The position numbers were made by a program, and so were the translations under genes. Source: an uncultured Clostridia bacterium (lineage in GTDB: Bacteria > Bacillota_A > Clostridia > TANB77 > CAG-508). From it: 37,794 nucleotides of DNA. Each line of letters starts with the position of its first letter. Positions within the stretch are counted from its first letter, which is position 1. Below are positions 15,623-24,353 of the stretch, one piece after another. The notes under the pieces were generated by a model. That model saw nothing but the letters and a program-made list of their open reading frames with translations. It ran no database searches and was not told the origin of the DNA. Location of the stretch: contig CALXZR010000109.1 in the NCBI GenBank assembly GCA_944393295.1, forward strand, positions 1-37,794, written 5' to 3'.

Positions 15623-18600
15623 TTAATTATTTACTTTTTCTGTTTTTATTGCACATCTATCATTATCTAATCTTAAATTGATATTATAATATGGATCTCC
15701 GGCATCTAATTCTTTTTGCCAATATTTTTTAAAGGTATCAATTTCTCTGTTAAAACGTTTTACCTTTTCTTCTGTATTTTCTTCGCCTCTTGTTTTTGAC
15801 TCATAATGTAAAAATTCTATATAAGGATTGTATACAATTAAGTAACCTGCTTTTCTAATTTTCAAGCAAAAATCTATATCATTAAAAGCTACTGCTAGTT
15901 CCTCATTCATATATCCTACTTCTTCATAAATTTCTCTTCTTGTCATTATACAAGCTGCTGTTACAGCTGTCATATTTTGAATCATTACAGCTTTTGAAAA
16001 ATATCCAAAATCGTCTCTTTCAATAAATTTAAAGAAATGACCTGCAATTCCACCAAGTCCAAGAAGTACTCCCGCATGTTGTACAGTTTCATCTGGATAA
16101 TAAAGCTTTACACCAACTGCTCCTACATCTTTTCTTTGGCAAAAACCTAGCATTAGTTCAAGCCAGTTTTCAGTAATTAATTCTGTATCATTGTTTAATT
16201 GTATTACAAAATCTCCATTACAATTTCTTACTCCAAAATTTATAATTCTAGAATAATTAAAGCCCTTGTCTTTGTAGTAAATAACTTTTATCTTTTCATT
16301 TTTTTGTAATTCTTCATAATATTCAAAAGTTTCTTTTTCTTCACTATTATTTTCTATAATTACTATTTCAAAGTTTTGGTATGTAGTTTTTTCTAAAATT
16401 GAATCTATACAAACTTTTAAAACCCCCACACCATCTTTATTTGGAATTAATATACTTACTTTTGGATTTCCCTCTACTTCATATTCAATTTCATAAGTTC
16501 CTAAAGCTAATCCGTTTTTTACAATTCCTTTTAAATTAACTCTTTTTAGGTGATCTTCTAAAGCCTTTTTTCCTGCATCAAAAGCCCATGGTTTAGCACT
16601 TCCCTGCATAGCAGTTGAAGCTTTATGTATTCTCCAATGGTATAAAATTTTTGGAATGTGTTTTATATTTTTCTCTTTTACAATCTCAGACATTCTTAAA
16701 AATATATCATAATCTTGTGCACCATCAAAAGCTTTTCTAAAGCCTTTTAATTTATCCATTACATTTTTCTTAAACACACTAAAATGACAAATATAATTTT
16801 GGCTTCTTAAAGTATCTATTGCAAAATCTGGTTTAAAATAAGCGTCATATCTTTCTTCACCTACACCAGAAGCCTTATCTTCATCTGTATAAATAAACTC
16901 TAAATTTCTATTTTCATTTATAGCTTTTACTACTTCAAATAGACAATCTTTAGATAAATAGTCATCGTGATCCAAAAGACCTATGTAATCTCCTGTAGCT
17001 AGCTTTATTGCTTCATTTGTATTTTCAGAAATTCCTTTGTTTTCTCCCAAGAAACGATATTTTATTCTAGGCTCTTTTTCTATCATTTTTTGTATTTCAA
17101 TTAATGGTTTTGGACTTCCATCTGCTAAGCAAAGCTCCCAGTTTGAATAAGTTTGTTCGTGCATAAAAAATAATAAATCTCTAAAGAAATCTACTGGTGT
17201 ATTATACAAAGGAGTTACTATGCTTATCTTTGGTTCATAAGCAAAATGGTAATTTTTTTGATACTCGAAATCTTCTTCAGTAGGATCATTTAAATTCATC
17301 CATATATCGTAATCTGTATTGCTAATACGGTTCTTTGGCTCATCATTTACTTTTTCTACTAACAGAGCCCATCTTTTAGCTGTTTCCTTATCTGTATATG
17401 GATAAAAAGTCTTAGCAACTTTTGCTAATATTTTTTTATTTCTTTTCTTTTCATGTCTATCACGCATATTACTTCCTGGTGGCATTAATCTATCTACTAA
17501 TTTCATTTTGTTTTTAAAGTTTAAAACCCAAGAAATATAACGAAGTGGCTTAGTAATTTTCCAAGACATAGATTTTTCTATTATTTGTAGTTTTTTTGTA
17601 TAATCATTTACTTGATTTTGTGAAACAACTAATTGCTGATTTAAATTTTGTACTGTAACATGATATTGTTCTTTTTCTTTTTGTAGCTTTTTATTTTCTT
17701 TTTTATATTCCTCAATTTTATTATTTAGTTCTTTTGTATTTTGAAGTAATTCATTACTACGAGTAACTTCTTCTAAAATTCTATTTTTTAAACTTTCTAT
17801 TTCCTGTCTTTTTTCTATAATTTCTCTATTTTTTCTACCAACACTATTAACAGATTTAACATGTAAATTCCACATATATTTATCCCTTAATGAGTTTTGT
17901 ATTGCATTGTCTAAATCTTCAAAAGTCTTTACATATTTTGTTAGTCCAAACTCTTCAAATAGTTCTTCCTTAGATATATATTTTGCTAAATCATTATTGT
18001 AGAAAATATTTCTATATAAAATAAATTCTATAGGTACATTTTCTTCATACCATTCTTGATCATATATATACATTTCATTATCTATAAAGAAACAATTTTG
18101 TGTACATAAGTCTATTAGTCCATCTTTTATAAAGTTTAAATCATCAAAATTCATTGCTATTTTATATTTATCAAAAACTGTAGTTTCAGGCTTAGAAATT
18201 ACTTCAAATTTATTTAAAATTTCTTTAATAAATCTTTTTAATAAGCTAATAGCCTCTTCTTTTCCTTGTTTTTTACAAATCTCTACTATATATTTATCTA
18301 ATGAAATTGCATCCTTAGCAAATCTACTTACTATCTGTTTTCCGTCAAAACTATCTAAAGTTTTTATTTGCTTATTTTTCAAAATTTCTATATTCTTATT
18401 TATTTCATTAATATGCTTCTGTGATGCTTCTTCATTTGCTCTTTTATATACAAATTTTTCTTTTATTATTGTTTTTATATTGTACTCATTTTTTCTATAT
18501 ATTTCAAAATTTACATATTTAACTTCATTTTCAATTCCTTCTCTGCCAATTTCTAAAAAATAAGAATTTGCAAACATTTTAAAGTATTCTGGATTTTCAT

Positions 18601-19387
18601 TTAAAAGCTCTATATAAGCTTGTCTTTGACTAAAATCACAATATTCCTCTTCTCCAAAATATATTAAATTTCTAGACATCATACTTTCAGTATTTGGCAG
18701 GTATTTATCAGAAAAAATAACATTTGTAATTTTGTAATCTGGCAACGGATAATAAACTTTAGATTTTAAATCTAAAGCATTTAAAAGACTTTTTACATAG
18801 TTCAAACTCATTTTTTCTGTTTTTCCTAGTATTGAAGCATAGTCCTCTTCAAAATCCTCTTTTATACCAGTCCAATATTTCATACCAAATCTATTGTCAA
18901 AAGAGGCTAAAATTTTTCCGTCTGGTTTTAATTTATCTTTAGCAAATTTTAGTTTTTCTAAAAATCTATTTTTATTTTCTTCACCTATAATTATTATATA
19001 ATCAAAATTTTTTTCAATTTTTATATTTTCTAACTTTCCTACTATTACCTCTAAATTTTTTTTATTTAAAAGCCTATTTGAAATAGCATCTCCTTTAGTT
19101 TTACTGTTTGAAATAGCCACTACTTCTTCTGCTACATCACATAAAAATCCTGTAATTTCACCAAAATTTGGATTTAACTCTAATATACTTGCATTTTCTT
19201 TAAATTCATACCAGCTAACAATATTTTTTCTAAGATTAGTTAAAATTTTATAATCTGCTAAGCTAATATTTTCCGTTATTTCTGGTTCTTTACTAAAGTT
19301 TGAAAAATATTTTTCAAACTGCATTTTTTCTTCTGTAGTTATTTCTTCTATATCTTCTTCAGAGTGAAAATCCAAATTCAATCTCAT
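15623..19387 (-). CDS. 1254-aa multidomain protein: methyltransferase-like, kinase-like, coiled coil and two GT2 domains
   Basis: Domains in order: a class I SAM-methyltransferase-like fold (about 50-245; a degenerate motif I in SILELNPNFGEITG and a DKLKPDGKILASFDN strand); a region resembling the C-lobe of small-molecule kinases (about 300-470), with IYDQEWYEENVPIEFILYR; a coiled coil (about 515-605); the SMSWKITKPLR linker often seen before GT2 domains; and two GT2 domains (about 719-960 with GLLDHDD, and 972-1230 with QLNNDTELI). Kinase-like and methyltransferase parts recall chain-capping enzymes such as O-antigen WbdD, which uses a coiled coil to measure chain length; a role in terminating or measuring the glycan before ABC export is inferred. 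GGAGGGC precedes the ATG. It lies 39 bases after the Wzt-like ATPase gene. Confidence 0.85.
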   Translation of the reverse strand: MRLNLDFHSEEDIEEITTEEKMQFEKYFSNFSKEPEITENISLADYKILTNLRKNIVSWYEFKENASILELNPNFGEITGFLCDVAEEVVAISNSKTKGDAISNRLLNKKNLEVIVGKLENIKIEKNFDYIIIIGEENKNRFLEKLKFAKDKLKPDGKILASFDNRFGMKYWTGIKEDFEEDYASILGKTEKMSLNYVKSLLNALDLKSKVYYPLPDYKITNVIFSDKYLPNTESMMSRNLIYFGEEEYCDFSQRQAYIELLNENPEYFKMFANSYFLEIGREGIENEVKYVNFEIYRKNEYNIKTIIKEKFVYKRANEEASQKHINEINKNIEILKNKQIKTLDSFDGKQIVSRFAKDAISLDKYIVEICKKQGKEEAISLLKRFIKEILNKFEVISKPETTVFDKYKIAMNFDDLNFIKDGLIDLCTQNCFFIDNEMYIYDQEWYEENVPIEFILYRNIFYNNDLAKYISKEELFEEFGLTKYVKTFEDLDNAIQNSLRDKYMWNLHVKSVNSVGRKNREIIEKRQEIESLKNRILEEVTRSNELLQNTKELNNKIEEYKKENKKLQKEKEQYHVTVQNLNQQLVVSQNQVNDYTKKLQIIEKSMSWKITKPLRYISWVLNFKNKMKLVDRLMPPGSNMRDRHEKKRNKKILAKVAKTFYPYTDKETAKRWALLVEKVNDEPKNRISNTDYDIWMNLNDPTEEDFEYQKNYHFAYEPKISIVTPLYNTPVDFFRDLLFFMHEQTYSNWELCLADGSPKPLIEIQKMIEKEPRIKYRFLGENKGISENTNEAIKLATGDYIGLLDHDDYLSKDCLFEVVKAINENRNLEFIYTDEDKASGVGEERYDAYFKPDFAIDTLRSQNYICHFSVFKKNVMDKLKGFRKAFDGAQDYDIFLRMSEIVKEKNIKHIPKILYHWRIHKASTAMQGSAKPWAFDAGKKALEDHLKRVNLKGIVKNGLALGTYEIEYEVEGNPKVSILIPNKDGVGVLKVCIDSILEKTTYQNFEIVIIENNSEEKETFEYYEELQKNEKIKVIYYKDKGFNYSRIINFGVRNCNGDFVIQLNNDTELITENWLELMLGFCQRKDVGAVGVKLYYPDETVQHAGVLLGLGGIAGHFFKFIERDDFGYFSKAVMIQNMTAVTAACIMTRREIYEEVGYMNEELAVAFNDIDFCLKIRKAGYLIVYNPYIEFLHYESKTRGEENTEEKVKRFNREIDTFKKYWQKELDAGDPYYNINLRLDNDRCAIKTEKVNN

Positions 19388-19426
19388 TTTTGCCCTCCAA
19401 TGCGTAATTCTTATAATTTAAAAGTT

Positions 19427-20707
19427 CTACATTTTATGAACTTTAATACTAGAATCTAATCTAATAATTCCCACAGTATTTTTAGTAGTTATTACTTCAA
19501 TTAATAAAGCATCATATTTTCTATTTAAAACTTCTAATTCTCCATTTAAATTATACTTTGTACAACTAAAAGATAAAGTATATTTTCCAGCAGCTACTGG
19601 TATCTTTTGCTTAAATTCACAAATTACTGTATCTCCTTTTTTATAAGAACCAGTAAGTACCTTTTCAATTTCTGTATTTGTTCCAGCTATATCATTGCCG
19701 TGAAAATCTTTTAATGTTACTGTAAAAATAGGATCTGATACATCTTGATTAAACTTAATTTTAGATTTTAATATAACAGTTTCACCATTATCAAAGGTAT
19801 TTATTGGTCTACCTTGTAAATCAAACATTCCATAGTCGATTACTTCTGCTCTTCTATCACCATAATCTGTAATATTTGGATTTTGTACAAATTTACTTTT
19901 CCAATCTTCATTATCATTATTAAAAGTTATTTCTTCAGTGTTTTCTTCTTCTCCAGTATCTACATCATCTGGATTTAATCCTACAATAATCTTTTTATAT
20001 TTTTCTACTCCTGTTTTTACATCTCCATCATAAATTTTTTGACCAGCATCTATAATAATAGCTCTTGTACAGTTTTTTAATACATCAGCAACACTATGTG
20101 TTACAAATATAATTGTTTTTCCAGCCTCTTTAAATTGTTCAAATTTTTTAAAGCATTTTAATTGGAAAGCCATATCTCCAACAGATAAAACTTCATCTAC
20201 AATTAATAATTCTGGATCAACATTAATAGCACAAGCAAATGCTAAACGGGCAAACATACCAGAAGAATAAGTTTTTACTGGCTGATTTAAATGATCTCCA
20301 ATGTCTGCAAAATCAATAATTTCTTGTTCTTTTTCTTTTATTTGTTCATGTGTAAGTCCCATAACAGCACCATGTTGATATATATTTTCATAGCCTGTTA
20401 AATCTGGATTAAAAGCTGTTCCTAATTCTAACAAAGAACTTACCTTTCCATTTACTTCTATTTTTCCAGAAGTTGGTACTACAACACCTGTAATCATTTT
20501 TAATAAAGTAGATTTACCAGCACCATTTTTACCTAAGATTCCTAAGACTTCTCCTTTATGTATTTCTAAGTTTAGATTGTTCATAGCTCTAAAAGTTCCA
20601 TGTCTTTGAACCCAAGGAAAAACTGTTTCTAATAATCTGTCTTTTTTTCTTGCATACATCTTATATTCTTTTACTAAATTAGTTATTTTTACGACTGTTT
20701 CGCTCAT
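19427..20707 (-). CDS. ABC transporter ATPase for polysaccharide export with C-terminal glycan-recognition domain (Wzt-like)
   Basis: Drives export of a lipid-linked polysaccharide with the adjacent permease. The nucleotide-binding domain (about 1-240) has Walker A GKNGAGKST at 59-67, the ABC signature region YSSGMFARLAFA, Walker B LLIVDEVLSVGD and the switch histidine in FVTHS. After an acidic linker (about 243-265) comes a beta-rich Wzt C-terminal-like domain (about 280-420; VTLKDFHGNDIAGTNT), which in O-antigen exporters binds the finished chain end. This, together with a possible capping protein next door, suggests export coupled to chain termination. AAAGGAT precedes the ATG. Confidence 0.93.
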   Translation of the reverse strand: MSETVVKITNLVKEYKMYARKKDRLLETVFPWVQRHGTFRAMNNLNLEIHKGEVLGILGKNGAGKSTLLKMITGVVVPTSGKIEVNGKVSSLLELGTAFNPDLTGYENIYQHGAVMGLTHEQIKEKEQEIIDFADIGDHLNQPVKTYSSGMFARLAFACAINVDPELLIVDEVLSVGDMAFQLKCFKKFEQFKEAGKTIIFVTHSVADVLKNCTRAIIIDAGQKIYDGDVKTGVEKYKKIIVGLNPDDVDTGEEENTEEITFNNDNEDWKSKFVQNPNITDYGDRRAEVIDYGMFDLQGRPINTFDNGETVILKSKIKFNQDVSDPIFTVTLKDFHGNDIAGTNTEIEKVLTGSYKKGDTVICEFKQKIPVAAGKYTLSFSCTKYNLNGELEVLNRKYDALLIEVITTKNTVGIIRLDSSIKVHKM

Positions 20708-20718
20708 TTTTATCCTTT

Positions 20719-21696
20719 CTATCTTTTTGAAATTTTCTTTTTCAACTTAAAAGCAAATTTGCCAATTATAGGTAAATTTAAAATTATAAAATTTTGTATT
20801 TTATAGCTAAAATCTTCATACTTGTACAGTTTAAAAAATAAACGCCATTTTTTTAAATATATATTTTTTACTATTTCTAAAGTCTTAAAATACTCTAAAG
20901 CCTCTTTTGTATATTTTGAAATATCTTTATTTTCTATTTTTGATATATTATCATTAAAAATTTGAAAATGTTCTATTTTAACTCTAATAAATAAATTTCT
21001 TAAATCTTCAAAATTTTCTATTTTATCTGATTTTCTGCTAGAACCAACTCTATTATTTTTATGTTGTCTATACTTAATAGTGGCTTCCTCTACATATGCA
21101 ATTTTTCCTTTTGAAGAAATTATTAAAGCTGTCCAATAATCGTGTAACACAAATTTACTTGTTTTGGGTAATGGTAAAATATCTTTAATATACTCACTTT
21201 TTGCAAGTATTGTACAACCTGTTACAAAATTGTTTAAATACAAAGCTTCAAAATTATTGTATTTTTTAACCTTTTTATATATGTTTTTATATTTCCAATA
21301 AGAAGGATAAATTACTTCTAAATTTTCATCTACTATTTCTAAATCTGTATAAACTAAATCTGCTTGTTCTTCTTTTAATTTATTAATAGAACTTTCAATT
21401 TTATTTTCTTTCCAAATATCATCTTGGTCTGAAAACATAAAATATTTACTTGTTACTTTCTTTAATAAAAACTCAAAATTTTGTATTAATCCTAAATTTT
21501 TTTCTTGTTTGAAAATTTTAATTCTATCATCTTTTTTTTCATATTCTTTTAAGATTTTGTAGGTTTCATCATTAGAATTATCATCAGAAACAATTAAATT
21601 AAAGTCTTTATAGCTCTGATTCAATATACTGTTTAGCTGTTCTATTAAAAATTCTTGACCATTATAGGTGGCAAGTAGAATATCTATTTTGTCCAT
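20719..21696 (-). CDS. Family 2 glycosyltransferase, rhamnosyltransferase type (DQDDIW)
   Basis: The 325-aa GT-A enzyme carries the signature IDILLATYNGQEFLIEQLNSI, IVSDDNSNDET and MFSDQDDIW, the last being the metal-binding motif common to RgpB/RfbG-like rhamnosyltransferases. HDYWTALIISSKG and KYRQHKNNRVG follow, and the C-terminus is strongly basic and hydrophobic, consistent with membrane association. GAGG precedes the ATG. It sits between permease and ATPase genes, 11 bases from the ATPase gene, so it is an integral operon member. Substrates are inferred only from family resemblance. Confidence 0.9.
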   Translation of the reverse strand: MDKIDILLATYNGQEFLIEQLNSILNQSYKDFNLIVSDDNSNDETYKILKEYEKKDDRIKIFKQEKNLGLIQNFEFLLKKVTSKYFMFSDQDDIWKENKIESSINKLKEEQADLVYTDLEIVDENLEVIYPSYWKYKNIYKKVKKYNNFEALYLNNFVTGCTILAKSEYIKDILPLPKTSKFVLHDYWTALIISSKGKIAYVEEATIKYRQHKNNRVGSSRKSDKIENFEDLRNLFIRVKIEHFQIFNDNISKIENKDISKYTKEALEYFKTLEIVKNIYLKKWRLFFKLYKYEDFSYKIQNFIILNLPIIGKFAFKLKKKISKR

Positions 21697-21726
21697 AATT
21701 TTCCTCTTTTTTGATTTTCCTTATAT

Positions 21727-22515
21727 TTACAATACATCTGCAAAATCTTTCTTACTCTTTTTAAATATTATATTTCCCCATATAAAAATGAAAATTGTAA
21801 CACACCAAAAAACTATAGTATATAGGCCATGATGTTCTGTTATTATTGTTGAAGAAGGTATAAAAGCTTGTCTAAAACCTTCTATTAAATATGTAAATGG
21901 AAAAGCTTTAAATAATACGCATAATTTTCCCTGTATCATACTTAAATTCCAAACAATTGGAGAAAACCACATAAATAATTGCATTAATATTGTTAATAAT
22001 TGTGCAAAATCAGGCACAAGAGTAGTTAAAGCAGAAGTAAATCTCGTAAAAGCAATGATAAAGGCATATGCACAAATTATAATATATATAACATTTAAAA
22101 GATTTGGAAAGTATCCAAATATTGATGCAGCAAGTATTGCTATTAAAATTAAAAACAAACCTATAAAACTAGAAGATGTAAGCGATATAATTGGTATTAT
22201 ATCTACTGGAAACACAACTTTTTTAACCAGATAGCTATAACATCTAATTGAATTGCTTGCATTAATAATAGCATCATTACAGAACATCCACATTGCCATT
22301 CCTGGTAAAAACCAAACAACATAAGGATATTCTCCAGAGCTTCCTGTTTTTAATATATATTGAAAAACAATTACATAAGTAATCATAAATACAAAAGGTT
22401 GCGCAAATCCCCAAATTGTTCCTAAACTTGTATTTGCGAATCTATTTCTAAAATCATTTTTTCCAAGTTCCATTGCTAATTTTTTGTTCTTCCAAAGTGT
22501 CTTAAAAAACTCCAT
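21727..22515 (-). CDS. ABC-2 type polysaccharide export permease (Wzm/TagG-like)
   Basis: Membrane half of the exporter; partner of the ATPase at 19.4-20.7 kb. It has 262 aa with six hydrophobic segments after an amphipathic N-terminus containing the family motif LGKNDFRNRFANTSLGTIWGFAQP. The conserved segment WFSPIVWNLSMI lies before the C-terminal helices. An in-frame ATG exists seven codons upstream (22536), but AAAAGGAAGG directly precedes the ATG at 22515, giving MEFFKTLW. It is the first gene of the operon, 33 bases after a strong promoter. Confidence 0.93.
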   Translation of the reverse strand: MEFFKTLWKNKKLAMELGKNDFRNRFANTSLGTIWGFAQPFVFMITYVIVFQYILKTGSSGEYPYVVWFLPGMAMWMFCNDAIINASNSIRCYSYLVKKVVFPVDIIPIISLTSSSFIGLFLILIAILAASIFGYFPNLLNVIYIIICAYAFIIAFTRFTSALTTLVPDFAQLLTILMQLFMWFSPIVWNLSMIQGKLCVLFKAFPFTYLIEGFRQAFIPSSTIITEHHGLYTIVFWCVTIFIFIWGNIIFKKSKKDFADVL

Positions 22516-22548
22516 ATTTTCCTTCCTTTTTTCCATAATTTCTTGGTC

Positions 22549-22577
22549 ATTATATCATTTACAAATAGGAATTTCAA
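22549..22577 (-). promoter_or_regulatory. Main promoter of the polysaccharide operon
   Basis: Minus strand TTGAAA (22577-22572), 17-base spacer, TATAAT (22554-22549) preceded by TGA. No other equally good promoter was seen inside the operon, so it may drive all eight genes down to 11.9 kb. Confidence 0.8.
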
Positions 22578-22643
22578 CCTTTTAATTGTGATTAGTTTGT
22601 GAATTTACTATGTAAAATATAAAATTAATTTATATAAAGTACT

Positions 22644-22671
22644 TTGTTTTTTACAAATTTTAGCATATAAT
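22644..22671 (+). promoter_or_regulatory. Promoter of dapA
   Basis: TTGTTT (22644-22649), 16-base spacer, TATAAT (22666-22671); it diverges from the polysaccharide promoter and leaves a leader of nearly 60 bases. No lysine riboswitch can fit in that leader. Confidence 0.7.
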
Positions 22672-22735
22672 AACTATATATAAAAAATATGATTATATTT
22701 TTATTTAATCCTTATTTAAATAAAGGAGATTATTT

Positions 22736-23626
22736 ATGAAAAAAATTATTTTTGAAGGCTGTGGAACAGCTATTATTACTCCATTTACAGAGGAGGACAA
22801 GGTAGATTTTGATAGTTTTAAAAAACTAATCGAATATCAAATATCTGAAAATGTTGATGCCATAATCGTTTGTGGTACAACTGGAGAATCTTCTACAATG
22901 ACTCTAGACGAAAGAAAAGAAACCATTAAATTTGCAATAGATACTGTAAATAAACGTGTACCTGTAATAGCTGGTACTGGTGGAAACTGTACAAAAAATG
23001 TAATTGAAATGACAAAATATGCAGAAAGTGTTGGTGCAGATGCAGCTTTAATTGTTACCCCTTATTACAACAAAACTACACAAGCAGGCTTAATTGCTCA
23101 CTACACAGCAATTGCCAAAGAAACAAGTTTACCTATTATTTTATACAGTGTTCCTAGTAGAACTGGTGTTAATATTACTCCAGCTACCTGCTTAGAACTA
23201 TCAAAAATTTCAAATATTGTTGCAATAAAAGAAGCTAGTGGAAATTTATCACAAATTGCTGAAATAGCAAATTTATGCCAAGAAAACTTAAATATTTATT
23301 CTGGTAACGATGATCAAATTACTCCTATTCTTTCTGTTGGTGGAATTGGAGTAATATCTGTACTTTCAAACATTGCACCAAAATATACTCACAGTATTAC
23401 AGAAAACTTTTTTAAAGGAAATGTAAAAGAAGCAGCAAAATTACAACTAGATGCAATTCCTCTTATTAAAGCATTATTCTGTGAAGTAAATCCTATTCCT
23501 GTTAAAGAAGCTTGTAATTTATTAGGCTTTGGTGGAGGAAAACCTAGATTACCACTTGTACCTCTAAGTAATAATGGCAAAGAAATTTTGAAAAAGGAAT
23601 TAATCTCCTTTGGATTATTAAAGTAA
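22736..23626 (+). CDS. dapA: 4-hydroxy-tetrahydrodipicolinate synthase
   Basis: Condenses pyruvate with aspartate semialdehyde, the committed step to diaminopimelate and lysine. The 296-aa TIM barrel has the Schiff-base lysine K165 in IVAIKEASG, the catalytic tyrosine Y137 and R142 in LYSVPSRTG, and the Thr pair in CGTTGES; PYYNKTTQAGL is the usual PYYNKPTQEGL motif. All sit four residues later than in E. coli DapA. AAAGGAGA precedes the ATG. The order dapA - HD protein - dapB on one strand suggests supply of peptidoglycan precursor, although the HD gene also has a promoter of its own. Confidence 0.97.
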   Translation: MKKIIFEGCGTAIITPFTEEDKVDFDSFKKLIEYQISENVDAIIVCGTTGESSTMTLDERKETIKFAIDTVNKRVPVIAGTGGNCTKNVIEMTKYAESVGADAALIVTPYYNKTTQAGLIAHYTAIAKETSLPIILYSVPSRTGVNITPATCLELSKISNIVAIKEASGNLSQIAEIANLCQENLNIYSGNDDQITPILSVGGIGVISVLSNIAPKYTHSITENFFKGNVKEAAKLQLDAIPLIKALFCEVNPIPVKEACNLLGFGGGKPRLPLVPLSNNGKEILKKELISFGLLK

Positions 23627-23638
23627 TTATGATATAAT
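23610..23638 (+). promoter_or_regulatory. Promoter of the HD-domain gene and dapB
   Basis: TTGGAT (23610-23615, inside the end of dapA), 17-base spacer, TATAAT (23633-23638) with a TGA extended -10. Confidence 0.6.
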
Positions 23639-23681
23639 ATATACAAAATATAAGTAAACTAAAGATATAGGAGTTTAAATA

Positions 23682-24323
23682 ATGAACATAAAAAATTCTA
23701 ATATTTCAGTAAAAACTTCAAAAAGGTTTTACAAAAAACTTAAAAATTTTGATATAAATTCCTTTGAATTAACTAATAATTTAATAGAGTTAGATGAAAA
23801 TAAAAATTTAATATCTCGTGAAACTCTTCTAGAATTTAATGAAATAATAAAAGATATTTCTGAAAATTCAAATGTTGCAGCTCTAAAAGATCATATTCAA
23901 CATATAAATTCATCTAGATATTCTCACTGCAAAGAAGTAGCTTTTTATACATTTTTAATTTGTAAAAAATTAAAATTAGATTATATATCAGCTGCACGTG
24001 GTGCTATGCTACATGATTTTTATTTTTACAATTGGAGAAACAAACATGTTGAAGGGCAAAAAAGGTTTCATTTATTTAGACATCCTAGAATTGCTTTAGA
24101 AAACGCTTTAGATATTTTTGAATTAAACGATTTAGAAAAAGATATTATTGTAAAACATATGTGGCCATTAACAATTTCTCTTCCTCGTTTTGCAGAAAGC
24201 TATATTGTAACTTTTGTAGATAAGTATTGTGCCACTAAAGAATTCTTTAGATTTCTAAAAGTCAAAAGAAATATTAAACTATTAAACTCTGCTAATACAG
24301 AAAACAAAACAAATTCAAAATAA
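23682..24323 (+). CDS. HD-domain phosphohydrolase-like protein, 213 aa
   Basis: A metal-dependent HD fold is visible: H82 (RYSHCKEVA), the H111-D112 pair (AMLHDFY) and a distal D180 (TFVDKYC), with two more histidines, H134 and H159 (RHPRIALENA, VKHMWPL), placed as in phosphodiesterase-type HD proteins. No GYP motif and no nucleotidyltransferase part. A helical N-terminus of about 70 residues precedes the domain. Substrate unknown; nucleotides or cyclic dinucleotides are common in the superfamily. It starts 55 bases after dapA, with TAGGAG before the ATG, and ends 30 bases before dapB. A tie to cell-wall precursor supply is only suggested by position. Confidence 0.85.
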   Translation: MNIKNSNISVKTSKRFYKKLKNFDINSFELTNNLIELDENKNLISRETLLEFNEIIKDISENSNVAALKDHIQHINSSRYSHCKEVAFYTFLICKKLKLDYISAARGAMLHDFYFYNWRNKHVEGQKRFHLFRHPRIALENALDIFELNDLEKDIIVKHMWPLTISLPRFAESYIVTFVDKYCATKEFFRFLKVKRNIKLLNSANTENKTNSK

Positions 24324-24353
24324 AATTATAAATATTTTAAAAGGAGATTTATT

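Noticed and set aside
22678..22735. Lysine riboswitch in the dapA leader
   Set aside because: The leader is under 60 bases, far shorter than a lysine riboswitch (about 170 bases), and shows no terminator hairpin.
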